DNA of 64,000 nucleotides from Rhodobacteraceae bacterium LMO-JJ12 (GTDB taxonomy: Bacteria > Pseudomonadota > Alphaproteobacteria > Rhodobacterales > Rhodobacteraceae). The notes beneath the pieces were generated by a model, which worked only from the letters and a program-made list of their open reading frames with translations, ran no database searches and was not told where the DNA came from. The stretch spans positions 739,001 to 803,000 of the forward strand of contig JAKGBX010000002.1 of NCBI GenBank assembly GCA_021555075.1, read 5' to 3'. The position numbers and the translations under genes are program-made. Below, piece after piece: positions 8,538 through 17,648 of the stretch (position 1 is its first letter; the number at the start of each line of letters is the position of its first letter).

Positions 8538-10821
8538 AAACATCGAACCAAACCCACAAAAAGCAATTGAATGGTATATTTGGTTGAATGGCGGCAAGCA
8601 GATGTACCTAGAACACATCAGCAGTCAAGGCCCGGCACGACCTAAGGGTAAATTCTACCAAGCAAGCGAGCTCGCATCCGCTGCACGCTTTGTCTCAAGT
8701 AATAATGGGGATGATTACCAAAGAAATCTGCATTTCATCCCAAATGCTGAGTTTCTTTTAGGTCAACGGGTCAAAGCAAATCTGAAAGCGGTGCGTTTTC
8801 TTCATGTTGATTTGGATTGCAAAGACTACCCCGGCACCGAGAAAGAGCAATTTGAGAGGATTACAGAGCTATTACTCGACGACAAGAAACGCCCCAAGGG
8901 AATACCGCCCCCAACAACAGCATGGTTCACAGGGGGCGGGGTTCAGTCAATCTGGTCGCTTGAAGAACCCATTGGTGTTGATGAAGCAGAAGACCTGAAC
9001 CGCGCTTTATTGGTCGCCCTACAAGGCGGGCTGGGAACGCATGATGCTGGCCGTCTTCTTCGCCTTCCTTGGACAACAAATTGGTTGAATGATAATAAAC
9101 GCGCGGCGGGACGCGAACCGATGGTCGCGTTTCCGCTGGAGCCGTTAAACACAAATTCGCCCCCCGTCTCGTATTCTCTGGCTGACTTCCAAGTTAAACG
9201 CGTCAAACATGACGCCAAATCTCCTTCTGGAACCGTACCTTCGACGATAACGATACCCGAGTTCGAGGCGCTACCTTTACCCGAGAACCTCAATGAGATT
9301 GTGCCGGATGACCCCATCTGGTTTGAGGCTATCCTGACAGGCAAGCATCCGCAGGGCAAAGCCTATGGATCACGTTCCGAGTTTGTCATTGCGGCGGTTG
9401 TCTGGCTGTTGAGCAAAGACGTTGAGCCCGGTCATGTTTTGTCGATCATTACACATCCTGATCTTGGGATTAGCGGTCACGTTCTGGATAACCCGAGCCC
9501 TCTCAAATATGGCAGACGTCAGGTGGAGCGTGGGTTTGTTATGTTGGAAACAAGTCGCGGGGACTGGCCGCTCGTTAACGATGAGGGTTTCCCCATCGCA
9601 AATCTGCCTGAGAACATTCGTTATGCCCTTTGCCAAATTGGCGTAGATGCTCAACGAAACTTGTTCACACAAGCCGACGAAGTGACCGGGTACAACCTTG
9701 ATGACCGCGACTTGAACGAGATTGCGGATATTCTGTGCAGTGCGTTTAGCCGTGAACTGAAATACGGTGCCAGCCCTGCCGCCATTAAGCGGGAGTTGTT
9801 GGCAATCGCCCATGAGCACCCTTATCACCCCGTCATTGATTATCTCGATGGCTTGGTGTGGGATGGCACGCCCCGTATTGATCGCTGGCTGGCTGATTAT
9901 TGCGGGGCCGAAGCCACCGAATTAAATAGCGAGTTCGGTAGCAAGTTCCTCATCGCTGGTGTGCGTCGGATCAAACAGCCGGGTGTCAAATTCGATACCA
10001 TGCTTGTGCTGGAAGGCGCGCAGGGTGCAGGTAAATCCCAAATGGCGGCAATGCTTGCCATTCAAGATGAGTGGTTCTGTGGCAGCTTGGACTTAAAGAG
10101 CGACGACAAAACCAAATCCGAACTGTTGGCGCGTGCATGGATCGTTGAATGCCCTGAACTTGATGGCTTAAGCAAAACCAACAGCCAGAGCCTTAAGAAA
10201 TTCCTGAGCACGCCGATTGATAGCTACCGCCGCCCCTATGCTCGCGATCCCAGCGATTTTCGGAGGCATTGCATAATTCTTGGTACGACAAATGAGAGCA
10301 ACTATCTGCGCGATCTGACAGGCAACCGGCGTATCTGGCCGGTAGTAGTTGGCCGGTTCGATCTGAAGCGCTTCGCGGCAGAAGCCGGCCAACTTTGGGC
10401 GGAAGCGGTGGTTCGTGAGAAAGAAGGTGCATTTATTGTTTTGTCCGAAAACCTTTGGCCAGACGCAACTCGGGTACAGGGTCATCGTATGGTCGAAGAT
10501 GATTTCGCGGACATGTTGGCAGATAATTTCGCTGATCGTACTGGCAGGGTCTCCATGGAAAGCGTCAAACTCCTATTACGTTTAGACACACAGCGACTAT
10601 TCCCCAACGATGCGAGGCGTATCAAGAGTGCCATGCAGAATCTTGGCTGGGAATATGGCACCCATCGTTTGCATGATTTGGCACAGACAAATCAGCGGCC
10701 TAGAAGGGGCTTCACTCGCGGATCGGGCGATGTGTGTCGCGAGGAACTCATTGCCATCCAAAAACAGAGTGGCGTTGTTGCCCTCGAAACCCTGAAAGGT
10801 CAGAGGGACGTGCCATTTTAG
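8530..10821 (+). CDS. Primase-helicase of the virulence-associated E (VapE) type
   Basis: 763 residues. The N-terminal half has a primase-like core (FLHVDLDCKD near 91 and TAWFTGGGVQSIW), followed by GRLLRLPWTTNW. The C-terminal half is a VapE-type P-loop ATPase with Walker A LEGAQGAGKSQ near residue 494, then ECPELDGL and ILGTTNESNYLRD. Such proteins replicate phage satellites and integrative islands. The start at 8530 follows GGAGG, better than an in-frame codon at 8506. It is the main replication gene of E1. A hairpin terminator follows at 10888. Confidence 0.85.
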   Translation: MARNIEPNPQKAIEWYIWLNGGKQMYLEHISSQGPARPKGKFYQASELASAARFVSSNNGDDYQRNLHFIPNAEFLLGQRVKANLKAVRFLHVDLDCKDYPGTEKEQFERITELLLDDKKRPKGIPPPTTAWFTGGGVQSIWSLEEPIGVDEAEDLNRALLVALQGGLGTHDAGRLLRLPWTTNWLNDNKRAAGREPMVAFPLEPLNTNSPPVSYSLADFQVKRVKHDAKSPSGTVPSTITIPEFEALPLPENLNEIVPDDPIWFEAILTGKHPQGKAYGSRSEFVIAAVVWLLSKDVEPGHVLSIITHPDLGISGHVLDNPSPLKYGRRQVERGFVMLETSRGDWPLVNDEGFPIANLPENIRYALCQIGVDAQRNLFTQADEVTGYNLDDRDLNEIADILCSAFSRELKYGASPAAIKRELLAIAHEHPYHPVIDYLDGLVWDGTPRIDRWLADYCGAEATELNSEFGSKFLIAGVRRIKQPGVKFDTMLVLEGAQGAGKSQMAAMLAIQDEWFCGSLDLKSDDKTKSELLARAWIVECPELDGLSKTNSQSLKKFLSTPIDSYRRPYARDPSDFRRHCIILGTTNESNYLRDLTGNRRIWPVVVGRFDLKRFAAEAGQLWAEAVVREKEGAFIVLSENLWPDATRVQGHRMVEDDFADMLADNFADRTGRVSMESVKLLLRLDTQRLFPNDARRIKSAMQNLGWEYGTHRLHDLAQTNQRPRRGFTRGSGDVCREELIAIQKQSGVVALETLKGQRDVPF

Positions 10822-10887
10822 AACCAAACGCACGGGTAGCGTTACCTGTTACCCGTGCCAAACAGCGCAAACATACTGCCTGTGCAA

Positions 10888-10914
10888 GGGGGTGGTTTAC
10901 TACCCCCTATTTTT
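10888..10914 (+). terminator. Rho-independent terminator after the primase gene
   Basis: A near-perfect hairpin (GGGGGTGGT, loop TT, ACTACCCCC, with one G-U pair) is followed by a T-rich run. It lies 67 bp after the primase stop. The rest of the gap to 11085 has several GTTAC repeats but no gene. Confidence 0.65.
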
Positions 10915-11085
10915 ATTGCTGCTGTTCAACTTAGGTTACAGTTACAAGTAACAATTTTCTGCTTAGCACCTTTGCAGTTTCTAAGCCGCGCTGGGTGTTG
11001 TGGGCACTTCGGCGGGCCTTACCCACATGCATTACAGTGGGGGCTCCAGCGGACGTCTGCGGACGTGTGGTAGCGCTTTTTTAGG

Positions 11086-11811
11086 CTACCCCTGTACATC
11101 CAGCGTCAGTGTCCGCCAGCTACCGCGTTCTGGAAAATATTCGACCGTGCCGGTGAATGTGCCGCGTATCATCGCGCCAAATCCATTTTGGGCATCGAAC
11201 TGGCCGGACACCTGATAAACGCAATTTCCCATGTTCCGCGTTCCTGCGCTAAAACGGCTCGGAAACTCAGCGGTCGATGGTGCTCGTAATGACCGGCGAA
11301 CGTCCGCTTGGATCATGACGTAGGCAAGAGTGGTCTTCTTGTCTGTGCATTCGGCAAGTCGTTCAGATTCTTCCAATGCGGCACGTCGCGCTACCTCTGC
11401 TGCATGGGCTTCCAAGTCGAGTTCGCTCAGTTCGGCGAACCATCTTTCTTCGTCGGCGTCGTGTAACTCAGCGAGATACGCGGCGGGATCACTTTCGCGA
11501 AGCTCGGCCCAGTGCACTTCACGTTGCTCGCCAAACAAAACTGCACCTTGCATGGAGAAGAACCCGGCGACGACAAGAAACAGCAGTGCTTTGCCGCGAT
11601 GACGAAAATGCGGAAAGCCCTTGCCCGTGATCAAGGTGAATGTGAACACGCAAAATAGTAGCATGGCGACGGCGGTCTGGGCGCTGGCATTCTCCTGTTG
11701 CAGAAACTGTAAGGCGTAGCCAAAGGCGAAAAGTTCCAAAATCACAATCTGTGAACGCACGAATGCTCTGACGACAGTTGTTCCCTGCTTCTTCAAATCA
11801 CTGTTGCTCAT
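11086..11811 (-). CDS. Membrane-anchored hypothetical protein with a periplasmic-type C-terminal domain
   Basis: 241 residues. Three hydrophobic segments occupy roughly residues 15-110, followed by an acidic, alanine-rich helical stretch. The C-terminal domain (RRSLRAPSTAEFP, then NCVYQVSGQFDAQNGFGA) resembles a small domain common in phage and island proteins, often with the same 'SPSTAEFP...QNGFGA' wording. The start at 11811 is set by AAGGAGT; an upstream in-frame start is weaker. Function unknown. It lies opposite to the replication genes and may be cargo. Confidence 0.6.
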   Translation of the reverse strand: MSNSDLKKQGTTVVRAFVRSQIVILELFAFGYALQFLQQENASAQTAVAMLLFCVFTFTLITGKGFPHFRHRGKALLFLVVAGFFSMQGAVLFGEQREVHWAELRESDPAAYLAELHDADEERWFAELSELDLEAHAAEVARRAALEESERLAECTDKKTTLAYVMIQADVRRSLRAPSTAEFPSRFSAGTRNMGNCVYQVSGQFDAQNGFGAMIRGTFTGTVEYFPERGSWRTLTLDVQG

Positions 11812-11881
11812 AAGAACTCCTTTACTAACGAAATCGGCCACCAGAGTTTCCTCTGGCAGCCGGGGAGTTCGTAAGCCGCCG

Positions 11882-12109
11882 CTAGACGACTGCGCTGGCC
11901 TTTAGGCCGGAGCCCTGGACATACGCCAGTGCCTCCCCGACCATAAGGTTCGAGGAGGTGTCATTACGGTCGACACCGACCGCTAGCGGAGGGGTTACGA
12001 CACCCCGGGACTGGCCATTTTGCCAATCCTGAGCGCAGCTTAGCTTGGATGTCTGAAAATCGAAAGTGTAATCGTCACCTTTAGGAGTTGCCGAGAATGT
12101 TGATTTCAT
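11882..12109 (-). CDS. Small hypothetical protein
   Basis: 75 residues, hydrophilic, no recognised domain or signal peptide. The only ribosome-site candidate, GGCGGGA upstream of the ATG, is weak. It reads the same way as the membrane protein gene that follows. Confidence 0.4.
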   Translation of the reverse strand: MKSTFSATPKGDDYTFDFQTSKLSCAQDWQNGQSRGVVTPPLAVGVDRNDTSSNLMVGEALAYVQGSGLKASAVV

Positions 12110-12140
12110 TGTTTAAATCCCGCCGGAAGTGAAGAAAGGT

Positions 12141-12186
12141 TGGTGGGGATAAAGGGAGTCGAACCCCCGACCCATCTCTTACGAAT
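12141..12186 (-). repeat. 3' end of a tRNA or tmRNA-like gene (not tRNA-Cys)
   Basis: On the minus strand this reads TTCGTAA, then a T arm (GGGGGTTCGACTCCC) and an acceptor strand ending in ATCCCCACCA. The anticodon-loop-like TTCGTAA would fit tRNA-Thr(CGT), while the acceptor fits neither that tRNA nor tRNA-Cys well; a tmRNA 3' end is another option. No 5' half is present. Such fragments usually mark an att site, so it may be the junction between the replication and defence halves of E1. Confidence 0.5.
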
Positions 12187-12349
12187 AGTGACATTCAACT
12201 GTTGGAGGTGATTGGACGAAGTATACGGTTGTTGAATAACTCACTACGAACGCTTGTCTAATTATCAGCTGGATCTTGGACCATGCTGGACGGTACAGGA
12301 GAATGAATGCTGTTTAGAGTGGCCAACATTTGCGCAAAAATATTCCAGA

Positions 12350-13852
12350 CTATACCAGCAGTTTCGAAAGCGCCTGAGCAATTTGGTATGCAAGGTATGG
12401 CGGAACGGCATTACCCACTTGGTGATACTGCGCGGTCCTGCCACCCTCGAAGAAGTAGTTGTCTGGAAATGTTTGCAACCTCGCTGCTTCCCTTACAGTT
12501 AGAGAGCGACACTGTATCGGATCCGGGTGGATGAAATAATGCCCATCTTTTGAGATGTGGCTAGTGACCGTGGTTGATGGGCGCCCAGCAACTTGGGTTC
12601 GGAACCTGTCAGCGAAATAACCGCTCATTCGGTTTTTGTGCTTTGGTTGCAGAAATTCTGGAAACTCCGAGAGCTTGGGAGTTCGCCTCTGATCCCCCAT
12701 AGAGAAGGCGGATGAGAAAAGGTAGCGACCAAGATCATCAGAGATGTGGCCTCTGGATTCATGTTGCAAGACGACCTTCAGGTCTGTGTCTAGCAGCCAG
12801 TCGCCTAGATCAGTGGGCAACCCGCACTTTCCAACGGAAAAACTTCGCCCAACTCGCTTTGAAGGTAGGTCGTTCGTTTGGGCAATCCTTTTAACAACCT
12901 TCCTGACGTGTTCGGGCACCTCGTCAGAATTTGCGATTCGCTCGGCTTGGTATCGAACAGCTTGCGTCCAGGCTTCCACGTCGTCACCGCGGCTCAACCC
13001 GCTCCTAATATTGGGAAACCCAGAAAGAACATCCCACGTGGACACCCGGTCGCTGCGAGGTGGTAGCAGAGGGGAGTCGATTTGGACCCGCTCCGCGATA
13101 TCGCTTCTTATCCCAACAATGATCACTCGATGTCGCGCTTGCGGTACACCATGTTCTTCCGCACGTAGTATGAAATCGCTGGCGAGCGCATGCTCTCCGC
13201 TGTCAGGGAGCGGTGCAGACAACGGCAACAGTTTGTATCCGTCCCCGGAAGAGCGGAGATCATCCAGCACCTTGTGGAAAATGCCTCCCCCATCAACTTT
13301 GCTAGACAGCATACCCTTCACGTTCTCCATCACGAAAGCGGCGGGATTTAGTCGATCTAGGATTCTCGTGTATTCCTTGTAGAGGTAGTGGCGCTGATCC
13401 TGCTCAAGGACGTAGTTCTTCTTTCCTTTGTTCCGCGATCGGCCCGCTAGTGAGTAGGCTTGGCAAGGCGGACCTCCAATCAGGATTGTGTTACCATCAA
13501 ATTCTTTTCGCGTTCGGTCACAAATTTCGGCGATTTCTTCAAATACTCCCTCCTTGCCAAGTTCTAGTTGCCGGACTTCCAGTTCTGCTTTCTCCCACCT
13601 ACTGGGATAAACTTTCGACCAGTCCGGTAATGGTTTCTCCGCGTTCAACGCTTCATAAAATTCGGGCGGGAAACCATCATCAAACATCCTCAAGAACGAC
13701 CGAAGGCGCAAAGTTCGGATGGCATTACTTTCCATCTCTACCGACAAGCGGATCTTCATGCTGACGGCGCCTTCGCTTCCCGCCACTGAAAATCCTTCCC
13801 CCAAGCCGCCTGGCCCGGCAAACAAGTCGATAATCCCGTACTCTCCGCTCAT
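12350..13852 (-). CDS. DNA (cytosine-5) methyltransferase
   Basis: 500 residues with the C5-methyltransferase motifs in order: I (DLFAGPGGLGEGF, 9-21), IV with the catalytic cysteine (GGPPCQAYS, 126-134), VI (ENVKG, 176-180), VIII (QARHRVIIVG, 238-247) and X (QVGNAVPPYL near the end). The variable region between VIII and IX/X would set sequence specificity, which cannot be read here. It is divergent from a vsr gene 87 bp away, the usual pairing. No classical restriction endonuclease is adjacent; the GHKL operon at 14799 may supply the restriction function. Confidence 0.93.
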   Translation of the reverse strand: MSGEYGIIDLFAGPGGLGEGFSVAGSEGAVSMKIRLSVEMESNAIRTLRLRSFLRMFDDGFPPEFYEALNAEKPLPDWSKVYPSRWEKAELEVRQLELGKEGVFEEIAEICDRTRKEFDGNTILIGGPPCQAYSLAGRSRNKGKKNYVLEQDQRHYLYKEYTRILDRLNPAAFVMENVKGMLSSKVDGGGIFHKVLDDLRSSGDGYKLLPLSAPLPDSGEHALASDFILRAEEHGVPQARHRVIIVGIRSDIAERVQIDSPLLPPRSDRVSTWDVLSGFPNIRSGLSRGDDVEAWTQAVRYQAERIANSDEVPEHVRKVVKRIAQTNDLPSKRVGRSFSVGKCGLPTDLGDWLLDTDLKVVLQHESRGHISDDLGRYLFSSAFSMGDQRRTPKLSEFPEFLQPKHKNRMSGYFADRFRTQVAGRPSTTVTSHISKDGHYFIHPDPIQCRSLTVREAARLQTFPDNYFFEGGRTAQYHQVGNAVPPYLAYQIAQALSKLLV

Positions 13853-13939
13853 ACTGTTTCCTTCCTATTTTTCTTCTATACTCAGCGGCATGAGCAGCAC
13901 CAGGCTAAAAGGTTTGGGTTGGAAATAAGGGGCGCTCTT

Positions 13940-14383
13940 TTGACGGACACCGTTGAGCCACATGTCAGATCCCGAATGATGTCCCGCATTCGAGGAAAGA
14001 ACACAAAACCCGAAGTAGCGCTCCGCAAGGCGCTTCATCGCTGCGGCTACAGGTTTAGGGTCAATGTGAACGGGCTAACCGGGAGCCCAGACATTGTTCT
14101 TCCAAAATGGAGAACGGTACTCTTTGTTAATGGATGCTATTGGCACAGGCACCCCAATTGTTCTAAGGCGACAACTCCCTCCAGCAATACCGAATTCTGG
14201 ACCAGCAAGTTCCGGGAGAACGTCGAACGTGACAAAAGGAATGTGGTCGATTTGCTTGGGCAAGGCTGGAGAGTCGGGGTTGTATGGGAGTGTGCCATCG
14301 GCAAGCAACCGTCAGACGATCTACTCAATAGTCTCGAATCCTTTTTATCTGGCGAGGATCCCGCTCTTAAGCACTTTGAATAG
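13940..14383 (+). CDS. vsr: Very short patch repair endonuclease Vsr
   Basis: About 147 residues in the PD-(D/E)XK-like Vsr family: RIRGKNTKPEVALRKALH, GSPDIVLPKWRTV and the NGCYWHRHPNC zinc/active-site region. Vsr nicks at T:G mismatches left by deamination of 5-methylcytosine and works with a C5 methyltransferase. I prefer the TTG at 13940, nine bases after AAGGGG; a second TTG at 13919 would add seven residues. It is divergent from the methyltransferase. Confidence 0.92.
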   Translation: MTDTVEPHVRSRMMSRIRGKNTKPEVALRKALHRCGYRFRVNVNGLTGSPDIVLPKWRTVLFVNGCYWHRHPNCSKATTPSSNTEFWTSKFRENVERDKRNVVDLLGQGWRVGVVWECAIGKQPSDDLLNSLESFLSGEDPALKHFE

Positions 14384-14647
14384 GTGAGACAAAGAACTTA
14401 CGCTGCCCTGTGCCCTGTGCATTTTGATTGACGCAGTTCCTGGCGAGCTAAACATACCCCTCAACGGTCCTCTTAGACTGACGTGTGCTGTATGGAATCG
14501 GCGAACGGCTTTCGAAAAGTCCAGTGGCCTTTCTTTTGAGAGGATGGCGGTTGTGTTTCAATCATTGTCTGGCGGCCATCATTTAGGCAGGCCAAGAACC
14601 TTGCGACACCAACAAGCGCGAAGGCTATATAGCAGGGATATTGTATA

Positions 14648-14754
14648 ACATTTTGTCTATATTAATGAAACTTGACAAAATTCCATCAAAGAATTTCAAA
14701 TTGGGTAAATGTACACAACATTATGTATATATTGCATCAATATTGACACCATTT
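14648..14754. promoter_or_regulatory. AT-rich control region with two similar promoter-like repeats
   Basis: The 415-bp gap between vsr and the next operon is strongly AT-rich in its second half. Two stretches 70 bp apart (from 14648 and 14718) both begin ACATTWTGTMTATATT and both contain TTGACA (14672 and 14743). Either TTGACA could serve as a -35 box, and the repeat could be an operator. A -10 at a proper distance is only approximate (TAAAGA 17 bp after the second). The first part of the gap, 14384-14640, holds nothing I recognise. Confidence 0.4.
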
Positions 14755-14798
14755 TAGAAATATAATAAAGATGCAATCACAATAGGAGCGGAGGATAC

Positions 14799-15020
14799 AT
14801 GCGGGACAAGAGGAGGAAATTTGTAGAACTAGCTGAGGCGAGGGTAACGAAGTCGTTGAAAGACCTTCAGTTAATTGGAAACCTCTCAAATAAATCTGCG
14901 TATGAATACTCAGATGATGATGTTCGAAAGGTTTTTTTGGCACTCCAAAAAAGACTCGACGAAGCAAAAGGACGTTTCAAAACTACGAGCAATAAGGCTG
15001 GGGGAGAGTTCAAGTTATGA
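14799..15020 (+). CDS. Small helical protein, first gene of the GHKL-ATPase operon
   Basis: 73 residues, very rich in Lys/Arg and Glu, probably mostly helical, with no recognised domain. The ATG follows GGAGCGGAGGA. The end overlaps the GHKL ATPase gene by four bases (ATGA), so it belongs to the operon 14799-18602. A role as a small regulator or DNA-binding subunit is only a guess. Confidence 0.65.
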   Translation: MRDKRRKFVELAEARVTKSLKDLQLIGNLSNKSAYEYSDDDVRKVFLALQKRLDEAKGRFKTTSNKAGGEFKL

Positions 15021-16894
15021 GCGCAAAATCTACTATTTCAGACGTTGTACATTGGCAGTGGCCAAGTGTAGGTGCTGCAGCATCACATGAAGGTCTGGAC
15101 AGCGAAATATTTGATACGGAAAAATTTCCGCATGCACATACATTTGTGCGTGAAACCATCCAAAACATACTAGACGCAAAGAAACCTGGCAAACAGACGG
15201 TAACTGCCAGATTTGAATTTTTTGAAGATACGTTGGGAAGCCGGGGTGGACATCTCGCGGACCTTATTGCCAAACGCAAACATTGCAACCTTCCGTGGCC
15301 CTCAGAGTGGGACAGCAATTTGGTACGTTGGTTGGTTATTGAAGATGAAAATACCACCGGGTTACTTGGCGATCTGGAACAACGCAAAAGCGACTTTTGG
15401 GGGTACTGGCTCAACTTTGGGCGTTCTAACAAGTCGGGTGAAGGGAGAGGTGGTCGCGGGATAGGGCGAGTAACCTTTCTGCTTGCATCGGAGATTCACA
15501 CAGTACTTGGCGTCACAAGACGGCAGCACGAACTCGACACAATCTGTTGCGGTATGAGTGTACTGAAAGCTGACGAGTGGGAGGGGAAGTTCCGCGGCAG
15601 CTTTGCATTCTATGCTGACGGTGAAAACGAAAACATACTGAAGCTCCATCAAGCGACTAACGCTCAACAAGTTGCACAAGCATTCGCCACGGATAGCTAC
15701 GACAAAGACGATTCTTCTGGATTGTCATTAGTAATTCCTTACCCGCGCAAAGAGCTCGACGAAAAAACAATTTGCGCCGCTGCGATTGAGAATTTTGCGC
15801 CTGCGATCGCTGCTGGGATTTTGAATGTTGTAGTAGGTGAAAAAACTATCGACTCCACGTCCCTCGGTAGTATCGCTGTGGAAGTGCGGGGAAAATTCAC
15901 TAATTCATCATTTCAACAGGACCCCAAAGGCATAATCTCAATCGTGTCTAGTACAAAAGACGATCCCGACTTTGAAATAGAAATTGGAGAAGAACAATTC
16001 ACGGGAAATCTAAAAGAAACGCTTGAAAACGAAATTCTGGAAAATATTACCGAGAAATTTGAAGAAAACGAATTTGTATCTTTTCTCTTAAAGATCCCGG
16101 TAAGCCGCAATAATACGACAAAATATGGCGAATTATATATTTGTATGAGGCGTACGCCGGTAGGCAATACACCAACAGATATGTTCTATAGAGGCGGAAT
16201 GTACCTTCCGCACGTGCAAGCAGTTAACAAAGCCGACATAGATGTTTTTCTGTTTTGCCGGGATGACGCCCTAAGCGTGTACTTGAACTTTTGTGAAGGA
16301 AAAGCTCATCTTGGGCTTTTGGAGAATACCGAAGTTCTCGAGAAACTGCGTGAAAAAGGGTATGAAGGGCGAATTTCTCTAAAAAGGTTTGTGAACACGC
16401 TACCGCGCAAAGCACGCAGCTTAGTTCAATCAGACAACAATGAGCCTGACGCATCTGTCTTTGCTAAATGGTTTGCCGCTCCAGGTGCTCCAAAGGCGTC
16501 GAAGAAGAAGCGTAAGAAAAAGATCGTAATTGTTCCTCCGCCCAAGCCCAAAGTAAGTTACTTTTCTGTTAAGGAATTGGCTAATGGCTTCGAAATCAAG
16601 GCAAATCCGACAGCAGGCGGATGGCCACTAAACTTAAATGTTCGTTTTGCATACGCAGATGGGAGGGCCACGCCAAAATGGAGCAAGTTTGATTTTAGAA
16701 TCAAGGACTTACAAAAGACGGTCTCCGGTTGCGAACATACCAAAGTCATCGAGACCGAGAAAGACAGCAAGGCTGGACTGTATTTCCAAGGTTGCGATCA
16801 AAGTTTTTCCGCAAAGATCATCGGCTTTGATGCCAACAGAGAGCTGATTGTTCATCATACGCCACTTCGCCCGAAGGTATCTACAAATGACTAA
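15017..16894 (+). CDS. GHKL-family (MutL/MORC/Hsp90-like) ATPase of a putative defence operon
   Basis: 625 residues. The ATP-binding motifs of the GHKL fold are visible: N box RETIQNILDA (about 45-54), G1 DENTTGL (about 110-116) and G2 GRGGRGIGR (about 143-151). The middle third is alpha/beta, and a lysine-rich linker (KKKRKKK near 495) separates a C-terminal beta-rich domain. MutL/MORC-like ATPases in prokaryotic restriction-type operons with C5 methyltransferase and Vsr are described by Iyer and colleagues, so a DNA-sensing or loading role is likely. It overlaps both neighbours. Base composition is much more AT-rich than the flanking chromosome. Confidence 0.8.
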   Translation: MSAKSTISDVVHWQWPSVGAAASHEGLDSEIFDTEKFPHAHTFVRETIQNILDAKKPGKQTVTARFEFFEDTLGSRGGHLADLIAKRKHCNLPWPSEWDSNLVRWLVIEDENTTGLLGDLEQRKSDFWGYWLNFGRSNKSGEGRGGRGIGRVTFLLASEIHTVLGVTRRQHELDTICCGMSVLKADEWEGKFRGSFAFYADGENENILKLHQATNAQQVAQAFATDSYDKDDSSGLSLVIPYPRKELDEKTICAAAIENFAPAIAAGILNVVVGEKTIDSTSLGSIAVEVRGKFTNSSFQQDPKGIISIVSSTKDDPDFEIEIGEEQFTGNLKETLENEILENITEKFEENEFVSFLLKIPVSRNNTTKYGELYICMRRTPVGNTPTDMFYRGGMYLPHVQAVNKADIDVFLFCRDDALSVYLNFCEGKAHLGLLENTEVLEKLREKGYEGRISLKRFVNTLPRKARSLVQSDNNEPDASVFAKWFAAPGAPKASKKKRKKKIVIVPPPKPKVSYFSVKELANGFEIKANPTAGGWPLNLNVRFAYADGRATPKWSKFDFRIKDLQKTVSGCEHTKVIETEKDSKAGLYFQGCDQSFSAKIIGFDANRELIVHHTPLRPKVSTND

Positions 16895-17648
16895 AACCGC
16901 GATCAAGTTTACCGGACGTAAATCGCTGCCACAAAGTGCCTTCAATTTCGACTGGAAAGAGGGTTCGGACGGTGTAGTGTGTATTTTCGAGCTGCTGGAT
17001 AAAAGTAAGGTCGAAGGTTTCCCGCCTGAATCAAGAGTTCGGGTAATGCTCAGTGAAAATAAAAGTGTCCACTTTGCTGATTTTGGAACTTTGGGTGACT
17101 TAAAAACGAGTGCCACTCTCGATAAGGCAAGTCTCATCTCACCCTCAGTTGAGCTAAGAATCGTTAATCATGGCTCAGGAAAAGAGCATTTACTTTTGGG
17201 GTCAGCAAAACTTCCGAAAAGCAATAATAGTGGCGATGCGGAGGGTATTTTGCATTTCCAAAAGAAGGATACAACGCCCTTTCTTTGGGAGCTTTCGGTT
17301 GAGGAAGACAGTTTTCCAATATTGTACCTAAACGAGAAGATGGAAAGCAAAGTAGATCCCATTCTTTGGGTCAAATCAAATCCGGTATTTCTAGTTTCAG
17401 TATTTCCAGTCGTTATAGAGAAAGTCTTTTCCAAAATCTTTGAATCAGGCGGCAAACTTGATGAGGGATGGATGTTCGCTTGGGTAAATTGGGTGGAGAA
17501 AACAATGGGTTGTGATAAGTTCCCCTCTACTTCCAACGTCGAAGATTTCGGAACTTGGCTAGAAGCTGCAAAGTCTGTGATCTTGACTAAAATGAACCTC
17601 TTTTCTGAAGCCCTAAATAGTTTAGTAGGTGAGGAGAATTTGAAATGA
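16887..17648 (+). CDS. Uncharacterised protein of the GHKL-ATPase operon
   Basis: 253 residues from the ATG at 16887, which follows GAAGG and overlaps the ATPase stop by eight bases. The N-terminal half looks beta-rich (FNFDWKEGSDGVVCIFELL...) and the C-terminal half helical with several Trp (WMFAWVNWVEKTMG). I see no nuclease motif. It would be a partner subunit of the ATPase; no family recognised. Confidence 0.7.
   Translation: MTKTAIKFTGRKSLPQSAFNFDWKEGSDGVVCIFELLDKSKVEGFPPESRVRVMLSENKSVHFADFGTLGDLKTSATLDKASLISPSVELRIVNHGSGKEHLLLGSAKLPKSNNSGDAEGILHFQKKDTTPFLWELSVEEDSFPILYLNEKMESKVDPILWVKSNPVFLVSVFPVVIEKVFSKIFESGGKLDEGWMFAWVNWVEKTMGCDKFPSTSNVEDFGTWLEAAKSVILTKMNLFSEALNSLVGEENLK

Noticed and set aside
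12350-14383. A classical type II restriction-modification pair
   Set aside because: Vsr is a repair nickase and no separate restriction endonuclease is adjacent; the GHKL operon is only a candidate effector.
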